A stretch of DNA of 64,000 nt from Amblyornis subalaris (Eukaryota > Chordata > Aves > Passeriformes > Ptilonorhynchidae). The stretch is taken from assembly GCA_018881555.1 (NCBI GenBank), contig JACAXG010000007.1, forward strand, positions 4,850,643 to 4,914,642. The letters run 5' to 3'. This document shows, in pieces, positions 11,851-25,266 of the stretch (the first letter of the stretch is position 1; the number at the start of each line of letters is the position of its first letter). The translations under genes were made by a program, and so were the position numbers. The notes beneath the pieces are model-generated. The model was not told where the DNA came from. It was given only the letters and a program-made list of their open reading frames with translations, and ran no database searches.

Positions 11851-14800
11851 AAATAAGGAAGCTTTATGAATATGCACTCAATAGAAAGCATAAATGTACA
11901 AGCAAAGAGTTGTGTAAATCTGGCATAGTACTACTGGTATATGCCACATCTAGAAAATTACCTACATCTCTGTGATAAAATAATTAGTGCCTTCTATAAA
12001 GTACTGATTGAGTGGGCAAGAGGGAAAGACCTGAATCATCTTTAAAGTATTGTAGGTTTTGCTGATATTAAATGAAAGGTAAACGAGATTCTGCCAGCAC
12101 GTGAACTGAGTGCCCTGACTTTTCAAGAAGGAAGAGTGAGTGATTGTTTCTTAGCCAGCTAGAAATGTATTGTATTGGGGCTTTGTAAGATCATTAAGGG
12201 TGTTTATTAAACACTTCATGGATTTTCCAGGTTCTTTTGTGCTTTTCAGCTGCTGGCTATGGAGAGAAACAGATGAAAAGTTTCCTTTGGTTGCAGATGA
12301 TATTATTTTTTATAGAATTTGGTTTTGGTTGAATGTTTCCTGTAGAGTCAGGCAATTTTGATACTTCTCACTGAAAATAGTTTNTTTTATTTCATGTTCA
12401 GAAGGTCAGGCTTTCTATTAAGTAAAGTAAGAGAACATGTAAGCATCTCTGCTAGGTTCAGTCCTTAGTTGGCAAACAGCACGTGACAGATCTCTTTAGT
12501 TTCAGCTGATAATTNGAATTTACATTCTTTTACATGTTATGTTTTGGGACAGTCTGAGGGAGTAGGTTATCACTTAAGCTTGGTCAAGACTCACAGAGAA
12601 ATTGTATAGAGAAATCTGAGTGCAGTGATTGTCAATGTGAATGTCAATGTACACAGGGTGTTTGTTTTCCTTTTATTTAGAACACTTTTGTTCCAAGACA
12701 GTAAGAGAAGTGTTTTAGCTATTCGTGTTTACAAGAAATACAGGAATTAGTAGCGGCACAATGTGACTAACTTCAGTAAAACCCTAAAATACGGAATAAT
12801 CAGAAAAATATTCAAATAAGCCTAAAACAATCCCTGAAATTCTGATGCATATGTTGACTAGTAGCATGAAACATTTTTCAGGTTGATATATTTTTAATGA
12901 GGGTGTATATATGTTTGTCAGAAAAGGCCTCCATCCGCCTACTTCTTTTCCTTTGTCCTCTGTGGTAGCCAAGAAATCTATCCCTCTCTTCCTGACTTGC
13001 CATTCATTTTTCACATGTCCTAAATATATTGTAGATTTCCCTGCTTTTATGTAGATTGCAAATTTGCGTTGACTGTTTTCTGTTTCAACTAATATTCTTA
13101 AAAACAAACAAACAAACCCCCTCAGATGTAATGATATTTCAGGAGAGGGAGGTTCTGTCAAGATATAATAATATGCAAGTAATTTAATCATCTTGGTTGC
13201 TTTGAATCTGAAAGATTGAATTATGTCAACTTCTATATTGGCAGGCATACAAGCAAACAAATATAGTCATCTAGATTTCCTATTACAGAGAGCAATAAAA
13301 ACTCCATTTGGTGTACAGGCAATTAGATCTTGGATAAATTCTGAACGTTGTGCTTTAATACCACTTGCATATACACAAATTCATTTAATTTGGCCTGAAA
13401 AAAAGTCACGGATGTGGAGTTGCTGCCCCCAACACACACAAGCAGAATGTACTGCTTGAGTGCCAAATGAATGTGTGTTTTCTTAGCCTCAGGTAATCTC
13501 AAAGGTTTAGACACCTGAGCCTTGGATATTAGGAAAGGAGTTGGGAACAAAAGGGACTAACTAGTTGACTAACAGCAGAAAGGATGAGTTGTGAATAATT
13601 ACTGTAAATTGTCAATGTGTGTAGCCAGTGTAGATAACGTTCATAGGATCTGACAAGACATGGCTCATCAATATGAAAAATAACGTGACAAATAGAAAGT
13701 AAGCAGAAGAGATGCAAAGTGTCACATTTCAACTACAAATACATATGTGATGAATGGAACTGGTAGGACTATCATCTAATTCGCATTATGTAGGTAATTA
13801 AAAAATAACGTATTCATACAATGGCTTTACTTAAACTCATATGCCCCTCAGAAATGTGAGAATATTTTGGTTTGGAGCTGGTGTTGTAGCAAGTAAGGAC
13901 CCTTGCTCTTGGTTGTGATAATTAAGATAAAAACCNTGTCTGAAATCCTGTTAGTTCTATGTAATATTTTCTTCTAGAGCTTGCTTTTGAGGATGCTGAT
14001 GAGATATAGTCACAGAGTAAATGATGGCACCATATTGCTATCAAAATATTAAATGTTCATATAATTACATTGTATAAACCTGGTCAGTTGAACGGTTTAT
14101 TACCATTACTATACATTAGAACAATTATTGCATCTTTTTGTCTCTCGGTATTAAACTGCTTTTAGTTGTGACATAAGAATCTAGCCTACTAGAGGACTTT
14201 TGCTTGTAATATGGAGCAAACAGGATTTGATGACAGATAAATGAAATGTCAGAATATTATCTGTATATTTGAGTTATTGCATTATATTACTAAAAGTAGT
14301 TGATCTAACAACAAATTAAAGTCTCATTATAATGTTGTATTTTATTTATTTATTTATATTCCTTGGGAAATCTTCAAACCAAACCATGTGCATGTGCATA
14401 GCCCACTTTGTAATTCCAGTGATAATGTCCTTTGTTCAAGTTTCAAATTGCGTTCAGACTACACATGAAATTATCTCCAATTTCTTTGCTGTTATAAATG
14501 TGGAGAGTTATTACTTCAATCAGGCTTATGAACAAATGAGTGACTGAGACTTTAGAATCTTCAATAGAGAAGAAGTGTAGATGTGAACATGTGTAGAGTG
14601 AGCTGCTTCAGAGGGAACTGNTCCTATCCCTACTCTTTCCCACTAATATCTAGAAAGTGCCTCACCTTTCAAGGGCAAAAAAAGAAAACACTCTTGGACA
14701 TTTATACAGGAAGCAAATGTGATGTCAGCCTATGTTTGGCAGCTGAGAACAACTTCATCTGTCACAATCTGAGGTCTGTCATCACTGGTGGTGATTGAGA

Positions 14801-15892
14801 GACCAAAACCTGGTCTGGTAGAAAATGAATTAACTTGAGGCAGGTCTAGCAAATCAAAGAAATATTAAANCTTAATTCAGACTTGGTGGTACTAACAAAT
14901 ATCCTTCCAGTACTAACCAAGGCTCTTCATCTACANTTTCCTTACTTTTTTTTTAAGGTTTTCTACATTTCCTTGAGAGCTGGAGCCTGTTATCTAGCAT
15001 CCATGTTCACTTGTTACTAGAGACTGAAATACTGATGGCTACCTCTCATCTAAATCCTTAGAAAGTTCTTGTGAGGCAAGAAACAAACTTAGAAGGTAAT
15101 ATTCATTTTAGTTGCATAGCATATTTCTTCTGCTGCAAAAAATTATCATGCTTGTACTTCTAATCTCTGGAGCCTCTCCTTTTAGCTGGGGAGTAAAGGA
15201 GCATGTGGTAGATATCAGAGTAAATTGAGCCAAGATATACAGGCACACAGCAAAGTTAGCTGGGGACCTGGCCAGGCTTGTCACTGTGCCACTGCAGGGA
15301 CAAGGACACAACTTCCTGAATGGAAGTTCAGATGAATCACATGATGTGNATTCTGAGATGCTCAGGGACAGGCAGGAAAGACGTGCTGTTCTCACATNTT
15401 TAGGGGCAATCTTGTGGTTTCTGTTCTTCATCTGCAAGGTGGTTGTGGATCCAAGGGGGGAACACAAGCAGCAGTCACCCCCTTCTCAGGTCTTTTGCTA
15501 GACAGTAGAATGGAGGGTAGTAGAGGAGAAGGGAAAGAAAGAGGAGATGAGATTCCCTGAGATATTTTAGTTCCCAGCGTTTNTGTCTTGATCACTATGC
15601 ATGGTGTATTTGTCTCCTCCTCCACTTAACCTGCATGAGGAGTAGTGTGTTCTGTCTTCTTTCTAAATGAAAATTCCACTCCTCCCATCTGAAAACTCCT
15701 TGTTGTTACAAGAACTAAGGCAAAAGCTAGAAGGATTGCTAAAGCTGATCAGCTCTTCAATCCNAAAGAGGTATCTCAAAGTTAAGGCTGATGCAAATAA
15801 ACAAGATAGGAAAAGAATGCTGCTTTGGCTTGTGCCTATTCTGTCAAAGGCATCATCATACACTGAGGCTGTCAAATTGGCTCTTTTTTTTT
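11851..15892. other. AT-rich non-coding sequence with the longest open frame
   Basis: It contains a 158-codon minus-strand frame (12784-13260), including an AAAC simple repeat near 13101, and a 119-codon minus frame (15108-15467) with two Ns. Neither resembles a known protein, and neither has a convincing promoter or splice context. Confidence 0.6.
14340..14357. repeat. (TTTA)n short repeat
   Basis: Just over four TTTA units in T-rich DNA. Confidence 0.9.
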
Positions 15893-15930
15893 GACTTTTT
15901 TTAGTCTACAGTTTAGACTAAAAACAAGTC
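15893..15930. repeat. 16-bp-stem inverted repeat with 5-nt loop
   Basis: Outer arm GACTT plus inner arm TTTTTAGTCTA (15893-15908), loop CAGTT, then TAGACTAAAAA, one bulged C, and AAGTC (15914-15930). Sixteen of sixteen pairs match apart from the single bulge. Possible readings are a remnant of a short inverted-repeat transposon end, a transcribed hairpin, or chance in T/A-rich DNA. No target-site duplication is obvious. Confidence 0.9.
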
Positions 15931-18900
15931 TATTTCAGTTGTCTAAAATAAATAAATAGGGAAGTTGGAACATAACATGAAGCATGCAGTGCGTGCAACT
16001 AACCAAACCTCAATATTACGGTCNGCTTAAATCCAATGAACTTCAAAGAGCATAGGAAAACATTCCCATTTTTATTCTTTTTATTTTGGGGAAGCAGGTG
16101 GGAGGTTAAATATTCTATTTCTTTAGTAGTTTGGGGGGGNAAAAAAGGACGATTTTCACTTTTGAATTCAATAAGTCAAGAGAGNGGTATGCGAAGAAAC
16201 AATTACTCTTTCCCATCTATTGTATTAGGAGGCCTAGACAGAGAGTGATGCTGTGACTTTACTGTTTATTGTGCTGCCTCTGGGTACAGAGGTTGATATA
16301 GAGAAAGCAAATTTCTCTTTTAAAACTTGGGCCTGGAAAGCATTTGCAACCTAAAAGAGCTGTTGTTCCCATGCTGGGAGGCCCTAGGGCTGCCAAACCC
16401 TAGGATTATTGTTTCCATTTGATTTTGGTAGAGGTGACCTAGTTAGGCCAGGAAGCCCTGAATTTAATGTACGAGGAGGAGCTTTCCTGCTGGCTTTTCC
16501 ACATGATATCAGCATGGGTAGTTCCTCGCATCACAGTGTCTTGTTTTCGGCTGATTTTCATCAAGCCAGACGACAGGGGTTCTGTCAGGATTTTCTCTGC
16601 TCTCCTAAGCTGGAGGAGCTCTCAAAGCAGTTCTCCTTGTCACGTGAAGATTTGCTTGTTATTCTGTCAGCTGATGGAGAACACCCAGGTTCGAAGCAGG
16701 AGCTGCTGACCAGCCTCTGGGTTTGGGGCTTGGCATAATTATAAAAGTTTTTAGCATTCTTCATCATTCCAGTTATTTCCTAAGAGAGACAAAGGGGAAA
16801 AAAATCCAGACAAAATACCAGAAAAAAAAAATAGCCTCTGTGTATTATTTTATAATACTCTATCTATTAAGTATTATACTTAAAATAATTTATTCGGAAG
16901 ACAAACAAATGGAACAAATGCTGGAAAGAAAAAGGGCCTGAATGAGGCTGTCATGAAGGTAAAAATGTACTTGGTCTCTCAAAGTTTCATTACACCGTCC
17001 TCCATAAACAAACAATTTATTAGCATGCAGGTTGGGGAGAAATCCTTATTTTTATTTATTTTTTTCTTTAGAATGTTGTCCTAAACTTAGTTTATGCATT
17101 AATTTTATTGAATTATATTCACTTAAATTGAAGTCTCNATGACCTGCCAAGGCATTATAGAAAATCTTTCAATTAACAAACAAGTATGTCCCTCAGCCAA
17201 AAAACCATTATTGTTCTTGAAAAGCAGGTTCTAAATATTCTTTATAGACTCTTGATTTTTCAAAAATTTATTTTATAGTAGCAGTTTATTAATTTGTTTT
17301 ATGAAAANAAAGAAAGAAAACAGAGGAAAACCTAACAGTACTAGTTGGTTTTCCTAACGATTTCTCTCTAGAGTTGTGTGCTCTTTGTAGAAAGGAGCAC
17401 ATTTCCTGCTCAGGAAAAAAGAATATTTTCTGCTCTTGCATCAGTACAGTGTTCCCTTGCAGCTGTTCCTGTTTCCCAGTGGGGAATGCAATAAGCTGCA
17501 ATTAAATGCAGGTGCTTGGAAGCAGGAGTGCCCTTGCTCTGTTTAACAATCTGAGGCAACAAACATAAGAACCAGAGAGACAGGAATCCACCTTCTGTTT
17601 AATGGGGCATGAACACTTTTTCTTGGCACCAAGATAAGTGTCTACCTTTCATTAGAAATACGTTTCTGGTTTTCCCTTGGTGAAAAGACAGAGGCCTTCC
17701 TCCTGTATATTAGTTCACTGCTAGGAGTGAAAAACTAAACAAGACCATATGCTGCGAGGGGAAAACAGCAGTTGCTAGGCAGAGGAAAATCTCCTGCCTA
17801 TGTAGCGTAACACCATTCATTTCTGTTTCCTATAAGGTGGGAAAGGAGGGAGAAATATCCCCCCTCCTGGTTTTTTTGATCCATGTGACATAGTCAAGGG
17901 AGGCAATATACAGATATCTCTTAAACTAGAATGCAGGCTGCTTTATCTTTGTGTTGGGGAGATACCTAGGTACACATAACTGGAACAAAACATAGTCAGG
18001 AGCAGGGAGTGACTCAGGTGGTCCAGGCTGTGAGCAGAGGCTCCTGGAAGAGCTGGGAGTCCCACCATCAGCAGAAAGGTAAGCTCTGCTGTTTGGAGTT
18101 AGATGGGTGAGGGCACAAATTAAGCGGTCCTCCANACTCAGTCTCACAAAGAGATGTTGCAGTGAAGTCTCGGTAACTTCAGGACAGAAATTGTGTCTTG
18201 CCCTGACCAAATAGTTGTTTGTGTTCATACAGTGCAGGCCCCAGCCTGCCATTTATCTGCTGATGCTTGACTTCATTAATTGTACGACGGAGGTGTAACG
18301 TGTCATTTTAGGTTTGGACCTTTGTGATCTGCTCTTACAGCAATAAACTTAATTTCTCAACCCATGACCACAAGATGCACATCCCTGCACTGCCATCGCT
18401 CTTGACTCCCCTCACCAGTGCCCATGTGGCACTCCCAACAGTGTCACGCATCTCTGAACCACCGCTGAGGTGGGTGGCTCTGGCTCTGTCCAGGGCTGGT
18501 GCCAAGCCAAAAAGACACCATCTNGTTCGGTATCCTTGATGCTCTTAGACCTGTGTCAAGCTTAGTTGCAATACATCAGCATTTACAGGGAAGCTGGTGT
18601 GAGCATATTTACCTTTCTATATAATGATTATATACGCCATGACTGATTAAGTAAATACGTTTGTGGAAAGCAGAATGTTTGTATCGAGCAGTCTTCTGCC
18701 TTGGGGCTCTTCCCTCATCAAGTGTTACAAATGCCCCCCATTTTTGGTAAAATGGTGTGTAGCACTGTGAAGCTTNTAAAGCACCATGGAAGCCAGTCTC
18801 ATCTTTGCATGCAGCTGAAAGATTGCCTGTAATGAGAGATCCTGATGCAAGTTTATAGGATAGAATTGCTAAGTAGGATATGAGCTATGCCTCAGTTTCG

Positions 18901-19967
18901 AAGGCAATTCCTTCTCNTGACTTGTGAGATTTGCAGAGCAGATTTACTGTAGATCTTCAAGCAAGCTGTGAAGCAAAATTTGATTTCCTGAAAAACAAAA
19001 TTGAGAATGGAGCTTTTAGGGTCTTTCAGGCTTAATATTTTTTATCCTTGAAAGTTCAGGTTTTGAGGATGCTCTCAGCCCTTGGAAAATATATGGTGAT
19101 AATCTTTTATTGTAGATGAGATTCTAAATAATGTCTGTTGGCTCCGAATCAAATGCACACACGTTAGAGGCTCAGCTGATGGTTGGTAGGTTATGAGCTT
19201 GGTGCCATTTGGGATTCAGTTGCCCACATAGATAGAAGGCTTAGAGTATTCAAGGAATCACTGCAGAGTTGACAGATAAAACAAGACACACATTTTGGAA
19301 AAGCAGATGAAGGCAGTCAGGATACTATTTGACAGTTAAAATGATGATAAGCATCTNTGTTTGCTCTGAATCCTACACATGGTGCCTGAGTTGCAACTCT
19401 CTTTTTAAGATCCCTTATTTTATATGGAGACAAAGATCAGGATGTCTGTTGCACCAAGCAGTTTTGTTAATTTCTACAAATTAGGTGGAGACAGTATGTC
19501 ACTGAATTACTCTTTGGCAACAGTACAATAAACTTTTGGGGAGTTTATCTTCTGTCTTTAAATCACATGCCTTGTTACAATTTATTTAATTACGTTGTTT
19601 GAAACTAGTTGGGAAAATTTCNCCTGAACAGTGTAAGGTATTTCCATACTGAAATTATTAATTGTAGTGTGTTTGGTAGCTGGAAAAGATATTAGGTTCA
19701 GGTTAAAGATTTATAGCACTATCATTAATAATCTTGTCTTTGTGTGTTTGACAAATAAGGATATTACAGATTTTATGAAGATGTGTTGTGAAAATATCCT
19801 TACTGGGGGATTCAGTCAGCTATTTGCTTTATGAAGTGCCATTCAGATTCCAAATACCTTCTCACCCTATCACAATTTGTGTCAAAACTTAGCTCATGTA
19901 ATCTGTATTTGCACCACAAGGCAGAAGGCACATGGCATGATTTCCTGGTTTGTCCTATGAATGGTCA
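15931..19967. other. non-coding sequence, locally GC-richer
   Basis: Around 16409-16738 three frames are open at once (109 and 80 codons plus, 60 codons minus). That points to few stop triplets because of composition, not to a gene. A 108-codon minus frame at 17926-18252 is likewise unrecognised. Confidence 0.6.
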
Positions 19968-20015
19968 GGAGATGGATTTGATGATCCTTGTAGGTCCCTT
20001 CAGGGTATTCTGATT
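19968..20015 (+). mobile_element. short CR1 3'-end remnant
   Basis: The string GATTTGATGATCCTTGTAGG followed by TCCCTTCAGGGTATTCTGAT resembles a CR1 subfamily 3' end of the type TTGATGATCCTTGTGGGTCCCTTCC...ATTCTATGATT. A few consensus bases between CCTTC and GGGTATTC are missing, consistent with an old deletion. Only about 48 bp are recognisable, and the left boundary is uncertain. It ends about 90 bp upstream of the candidate exon pair at 20106-20282. Confidence 0.68.
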
Positions 20016-20105
20016 GTAGGTTTTTCTTTTACCTGGGAAGTTTATAGTGTAGAGAAGATTTCCTTCTGCATGATGTCTCTATCTTCATGAAACTCTGTTT
20101 TACAG

Positions 20106-20282
20106 ATAACTTAAACAAGTGGGAAAAGTTTTTATCTGCTACTAAGGTAATATAAATTTACAGGAACATTTGCAAGAGTATTCAGGTTCTACATAAAATT
20201 TAGCAAACTTCATTTTGTTTTGCAGAGTAATGATGCCCTTTGGTGTTTCGTCTTTCTGGATTTAGCAACAGATCAAATGTAG
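20106..20282 (+). other. candidate two-exon 3' gene end, low confidence
   Basis: The first candidate exon is 20106-20146: acceptor ACTCTGTTTTACAG, open frame NLNKWEKFLSATK, donor AAG|GTAATA. The second runs from 20226: acceptor TTCATTTTGTTTTGCAG, then SNDALWCFVFLDLATDQM and a TAG stop at 20280-20282. Both are in phase across a 79-bp intron, a plausible minimal vertebrate intron. AATAAA occurs at 20288-20293, only six bases after the stop, which is unusually close for a polyadenylation signal. I recognise no family. The upstream phase would need an exon ending with one extra base; I did not find one. Confidence 0.2.
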
Positions 20283-22384
20283 CAAGAAATAAATTATTCT
20301 TCTAGGCATCCTACTCTGGGCTTGACAGTAAACGGGCTCTTCTAAGGGTCAATGAATCCTTCTGCATAGTTTTCCTAATTAGGAGGAAAACTGAAATCTA
20401 TCTTTGAAAAGAATGAATGTAGGGGATGGAAGGGCAGATGTGTACCTCGGGAGGATGGGCATAAGGAAGCAACTGGAACAGCTGCACCTGTGCCAAGTTG
20501 GATTCTCTACAGGCTGCTCAGAGGTGGATAGTGGTTTGAGTATCTTGTTTTGGAGAGGGATTAGAGGGATTTCCTATCCTCCAATACGCATCTGGCTGGC
20601 ATTTTCTTTCCTTCACTTAGCCATAGTAGCCAAGAGAACAGGTGTCAGGCAGTTTTGAATCCTGTGACTTTAAGAGGAGTAAATCTCACAATGCACTGTA
20701 CATATTCTCTCTGAGAAAGACATTTGTGTACCTGTGAAAGTTGGCAGCTGTAGTGGCTAAATGTCTTTTTGTTCTTTTGCAGGAGCTTTTATCCTCAGGG
20801 TATGTGTATGGGGGTGTTTTTTAACAAGTTAATTAAACAGCAGTATTTTCCTGTAATGGAGATTATCTAATTGGCTACCTATTTAATGGCCAACTTTGAT
20901 ATTTAAACTAATTCATACCTATAACTGTACCTACAGTGCAAATAAGGGCTGCTCATAATGAGAGGCTTGTAAGAAGGATAGGTAAACATGAATTGTTAGG
21001 TGCCTTTTTCTCCACTTTCTTCTGTTGCCTATGGCTTCAAGTAAAACATGAAATGTGAGAATAAAAATAGAAGACAGCATTAATTTGGCAGTTTGGGAGT
21101 AAAAAACAGTAAAAAATTATTTATTTGTATATACCAGCACGCTTGTGTTTTACTATAGAATGTGTTAGGAGATTTTTTGTTGTTTCATTCNCCGCATACT
21201 ACACCACCTCTCCACACACCCCCTCAGCTAAAATAAGGAAGATCAAAACATGACTACAGCTGGAAGAGCTCCATTTTTTTCCGTAGTAATTTTAAGGCTA
21301 AAACACATTTGCAATATTCAAGGCGAATATTTCAGAAAGCGAATACCGACACATAATGAAATAGTCCTTCACATAGGTCTCAAGTATGAAGAATTGATTG
21401 ACTCCATGCCCCCAGCCTTCAGAGGTCAAAGTTATAAGCCAAGATAACATAACTCTTGAGCAAGACTCCGGCAGAAAGTTGAAGAGACAAGAATGGCTGA
21501 ATTAAATCTGGAAGTTGTGTTCAGGGTTATGAAGCATTCATCGAATGTTATCTCCTTTATCATTAATGTTTCCAGGAGGAGGTCATAGAGGGGACCTGTG
21601 ACCAGGAATCAAGGAACCCTCTCCTTTCGAGCGCTGTTGAAAAAGATGTGTGATGTGTGTCTGCCTTTTTCACTCACAGGCCTCCTTCCCTTCAGATGCA
21701 CATTTAATAATGTGCACTGGGGGATGAGCCCCAAATGGCAGGTCTCTTTTCCTGTTTCTCATCAGATAAAGTTGGTTTTTCTTAATTTCACTTGCAGGTA
21801 TTTGCTTATTTTTAGTGGGAATAGGATGAAGAGGATTAAAGCCAGGTCATCAAGAAAATGACCGTTTCTGGGGGCTGCAAACAGTGGCTTGGAGAGTGAA
21901 GCAGCCCAACAGCTGCAGATGGAGATTAAGTAGCAATTGTGTGCCAGAAAGAGGAGGAAAGGCTAAAAACACTTGTGGCAANGATAATTTAGGAAGAGTT
22001 CTCCTTAGTACCAACTGCTTTCAGGCAAAAATTGGGAATTCACTTTTGTATGCANATAATTACATAAAAGATTTTTCCTGCACAGCATCTCGATATGTCA
22101 CACATCACAAAGCTGGTCATAGTATCTGCTCACTTGGACATTGCTGAGGTTAAGATGATGCTCTACCTTTTTACCGAATCTTAAATTCTTTTCTCTACTC
22201 CTCAAAGTAGTTCTGGTATTGGAGTACTTAATGTGTGTCTCTGATGAGCAACAAGCAAGCACACAAAAGGTCTCCAGTTGATGTTGTTAAAATTTTGTGC
22301 TATTGCTTATTTATTTTTCCTTAAAAGCTCTGTGCATTCATCATGTTCATTTTTTATATGAAATTTGATGCCAAAGTACCATGT

Positions 22385-22398
22385 AAAAAAAAAAAAAA
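22385..22398. repeat. A14 homopolymer
   Basis: Fourteen A residues in an otherwise mixed sequence. Confidence 0.95.
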
Positions 22399-25219
22399 TC
22401 ATTCTTCCTTCCACATATCACATACCACACCTGATGTGTCAGATATATTAAAATGAGAAATAATAGTGTGATTACTTAAAAAGCACAGATACAACTGTAC
22501 AAGAACTACTTTTGCAATCAGTATACTGATTTAACTGGTAAATAATGCTGTATTTTCCAAAGCTTTAAGAAGCACTGTCACTGGAAAAAAAGTCATACAG
22601 AAGCATACAGTCCTATGTACATGTCCTTGTTGTTAGGTTATGGATAGAACGGTGATGTTTTTGTATGTCATTAAAGTTTGGCCATTACCTTAATGTCTTA
22701 CAGAAAATNCTGAAAAAGACAATATAAAAATGATAGAAATTCTGTAATTCTCTGAACCACTCCAGGATGAATTTTCAGTTTTAAATTATGTTTTAAAACA
22801 GGCCAAATTCTTCCCAAGGGTATCTCCATTGAAATATACTGATTTATGCCTGACTGCAGGTATCTAACTCCTGATAGGGAATCAGTAGAACTACTTTCAA
22901 ACTCGTACTGCATAACGTACTGCTTTTGCCTTTAGGTTGGTGATTAAACCCTCAGTTCCTTTTCCCCTGTTTGATCCTGAACTGCTGTGAGATTTCCTAT
23001 TCAGTGCTATAATTAGGTAAGGAGACATATTTGGAAAGAGTGTGTTCTAATTACACAGAATCAGATGAAGAGATCATGCAAGATCAGTGTTAGGACTTTC
23101 CAAGCTGAGCNTGTCCTTCTTGCTCCTGTTACAGAAGGGGTTTTTAATTGATTTCTGAAAAATTGTACCCCAGTACTGGAGGTGTCCCCCAAAAGAGACA
23201 AAAGCTTTTTTGAGACAGAGCTTTGCTCAGGCTGGTAGCTTTTGGTAAAAGGATTGAGCGCTGAGAGCTTGTTGAGAAATGCACATATGGGAGGATAGAA
23301 AGCAATGAAAATCCAGATNATAAACTTGTGTTAGTACATTTGTTTCCCATCATGAGGTACGAGATGTTAAACCACAAGAAGCTGCTGTCATGGTACAGCA
23401 GAAAGAAAAGCTTCAAAACATTCGTCTAAAATCAGAAAATATTGTGCTTTTTAAATTTTCCCAAGTAGAAAGAATATGCCCATTGCCAGGCCATGTTAAA
23501 TTGCATCCTTTCCAAAAGGGTACTTTTATAGAAAAATGGGAAAGGACTAACATGTACTGTAATATGACATATTAAGAAGTTTTACCTTAAATGCCAGAGG
23601 TTAATTGTGGTGATTGTAATAACCCTGTTTTGTTCTGCCATGGTGTAGCATTCTAACTGACTGCTGTGCTTAATCCTTTGGAGTTTGGAGGTAACAAATC
23701 ATACAGCCCTGCAGACCAGGGAATATTCAATGAAAATGCAGAGACCTCTTTACACGTGGAACACCTGCAACAAAGAAATACCTAATTAGATAACTTACAT
23801 TTGTAGTCTTGTAGTCCTCTATGCAATCTTCATAAACGCAACACAAGCTTTATACAATAAGAGCAACAAAAAGTGATATAAAAGAATCATTTGAGATACA
23901 TAAGGTGGACTGTTGAATCAGCAGCTTGCTCTAGGCCATTAGATATGTTAGCTGATGATGGATTGCCATTCAGGTAGAGGTTCTTCACCAGAAATTCTGT
24001 CTTCAAACTCTAAACATGAGGCACAAAACAGCAGCCCGATGGGTTAACTTTGCCCAGTTGCCTTCTGTTGGTTGCAGCTTGTGCTTCTTCATAACAATTG
24101 CGTCATTTATGATCTGCAGTTGATGTGGGGAATTTTTTCAGCCACAGGAATATACTGCCTTGTCATCTTTAGTTTTAATGAGTTTGTTACTCATTGAAAA
24201 GTGACAGCACAGTAGTTGACTAAGTTCTCTGCTTTCTAAGAGGCACATTTTCATTATCTCAGTGCTATGGGCAGGGTAGATGTCACTGTTTTAAACTGCT
24301 TTGATTCACAAGGGCTTTTGTACCATGACATTAATGATACTTTGTAAAATGAAAATACATCAGCTGCCAACTCACAAGACTGTATTTGTTTCTTCCACAG
24401 TTACACTGAATTAATAGCTCAGTCACTCAGTCTGAAAAAGAAACCCAAGTCTGTCTTCCTTTGTTGCTTCCAAATAATTCATATCTAAAACCAGAAATTC
24501 TTTTTATTGGTGAAGAAAAGATCTTGCACTTTGTCTGAATATCATCACAGTTTTACTGCTTCCATCGTTTCTATGACCTACTCATCACTACATCCAACTT
24601 TATTTGGTGATTTCTCCTNATCAACACGGTTTACATGTCCATTNCATTTTTCTCCCACAAAATTGTTACTGTTACCAAGCCAGTGTTAGTCCTGAGACTC
24701 CTCTTTGCAGGACTACTTGAACAACTTTCAGTCCAGAGCAAATTACTGTTATTTTTCTTTAGTTAAGACTTTACACAATTCGCAGTTCTTGCACTACAAC
24801 CTGTCTTTTACAGCTGAACTCATCATTTGTGTTGTAGGACAGTATTTGACATACAGTAGTTTATTTGAATGTAGATTAAATTTATCTTGTTTATAAGAAA
24901 ATTATTGCTTTATTCTGGAAAAATCTATTTTCAATAATCTTCAACACAAGTTTACCAAACTTCTATTAACTTATATGTCTACCTTTTATGCACAAGTTTT
25001 GAGCCATAAGATTTTGGTCAGCTGGGNTAAAAGTAATGATCTTAAATTTGCTTGCCTTGTGTTGTCATTTTCTTTNCCTTCTTAAAGCAAGATCCACAGT
25101 TTTCCTGTTGTTATATGCTATAGTTCTCCTCTTAATATAATTTCCTTTAAGAATATTTCCTCTTCCTTNTTTTATCAACTTTAATTTGGGGATTTTTTTC
25201 TCTTATCTCAGGAAATAGG

Positions 25220-25266
25220 TTCACTATCAGGTATTTCCCCTGGCTTCACTATTAGATATTTCCTCT
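25220..25266. repeat. 22-bp imperfect tandem duplication, period 25
   Basis: TTCACTATCAGGTATTTCCC at 25220 is repeated from 25245 with three changes over 22 bp, all transitions. This is an older local duplication. Confidence 0.85.

Noticed and set aside
12646..12647. Small GTCAATGTGAAT / GTCAATGTA direct repeat near here
   Set aside because: Nine matching bases only; not distinguishable from chance.
13876..13887. AGCTGGTGTTGT matches the first 12 bases of miR-138-5p
   Set aside because: The match stops there, the complementary arm of the precursor is absent, and no hairpin forms around it.
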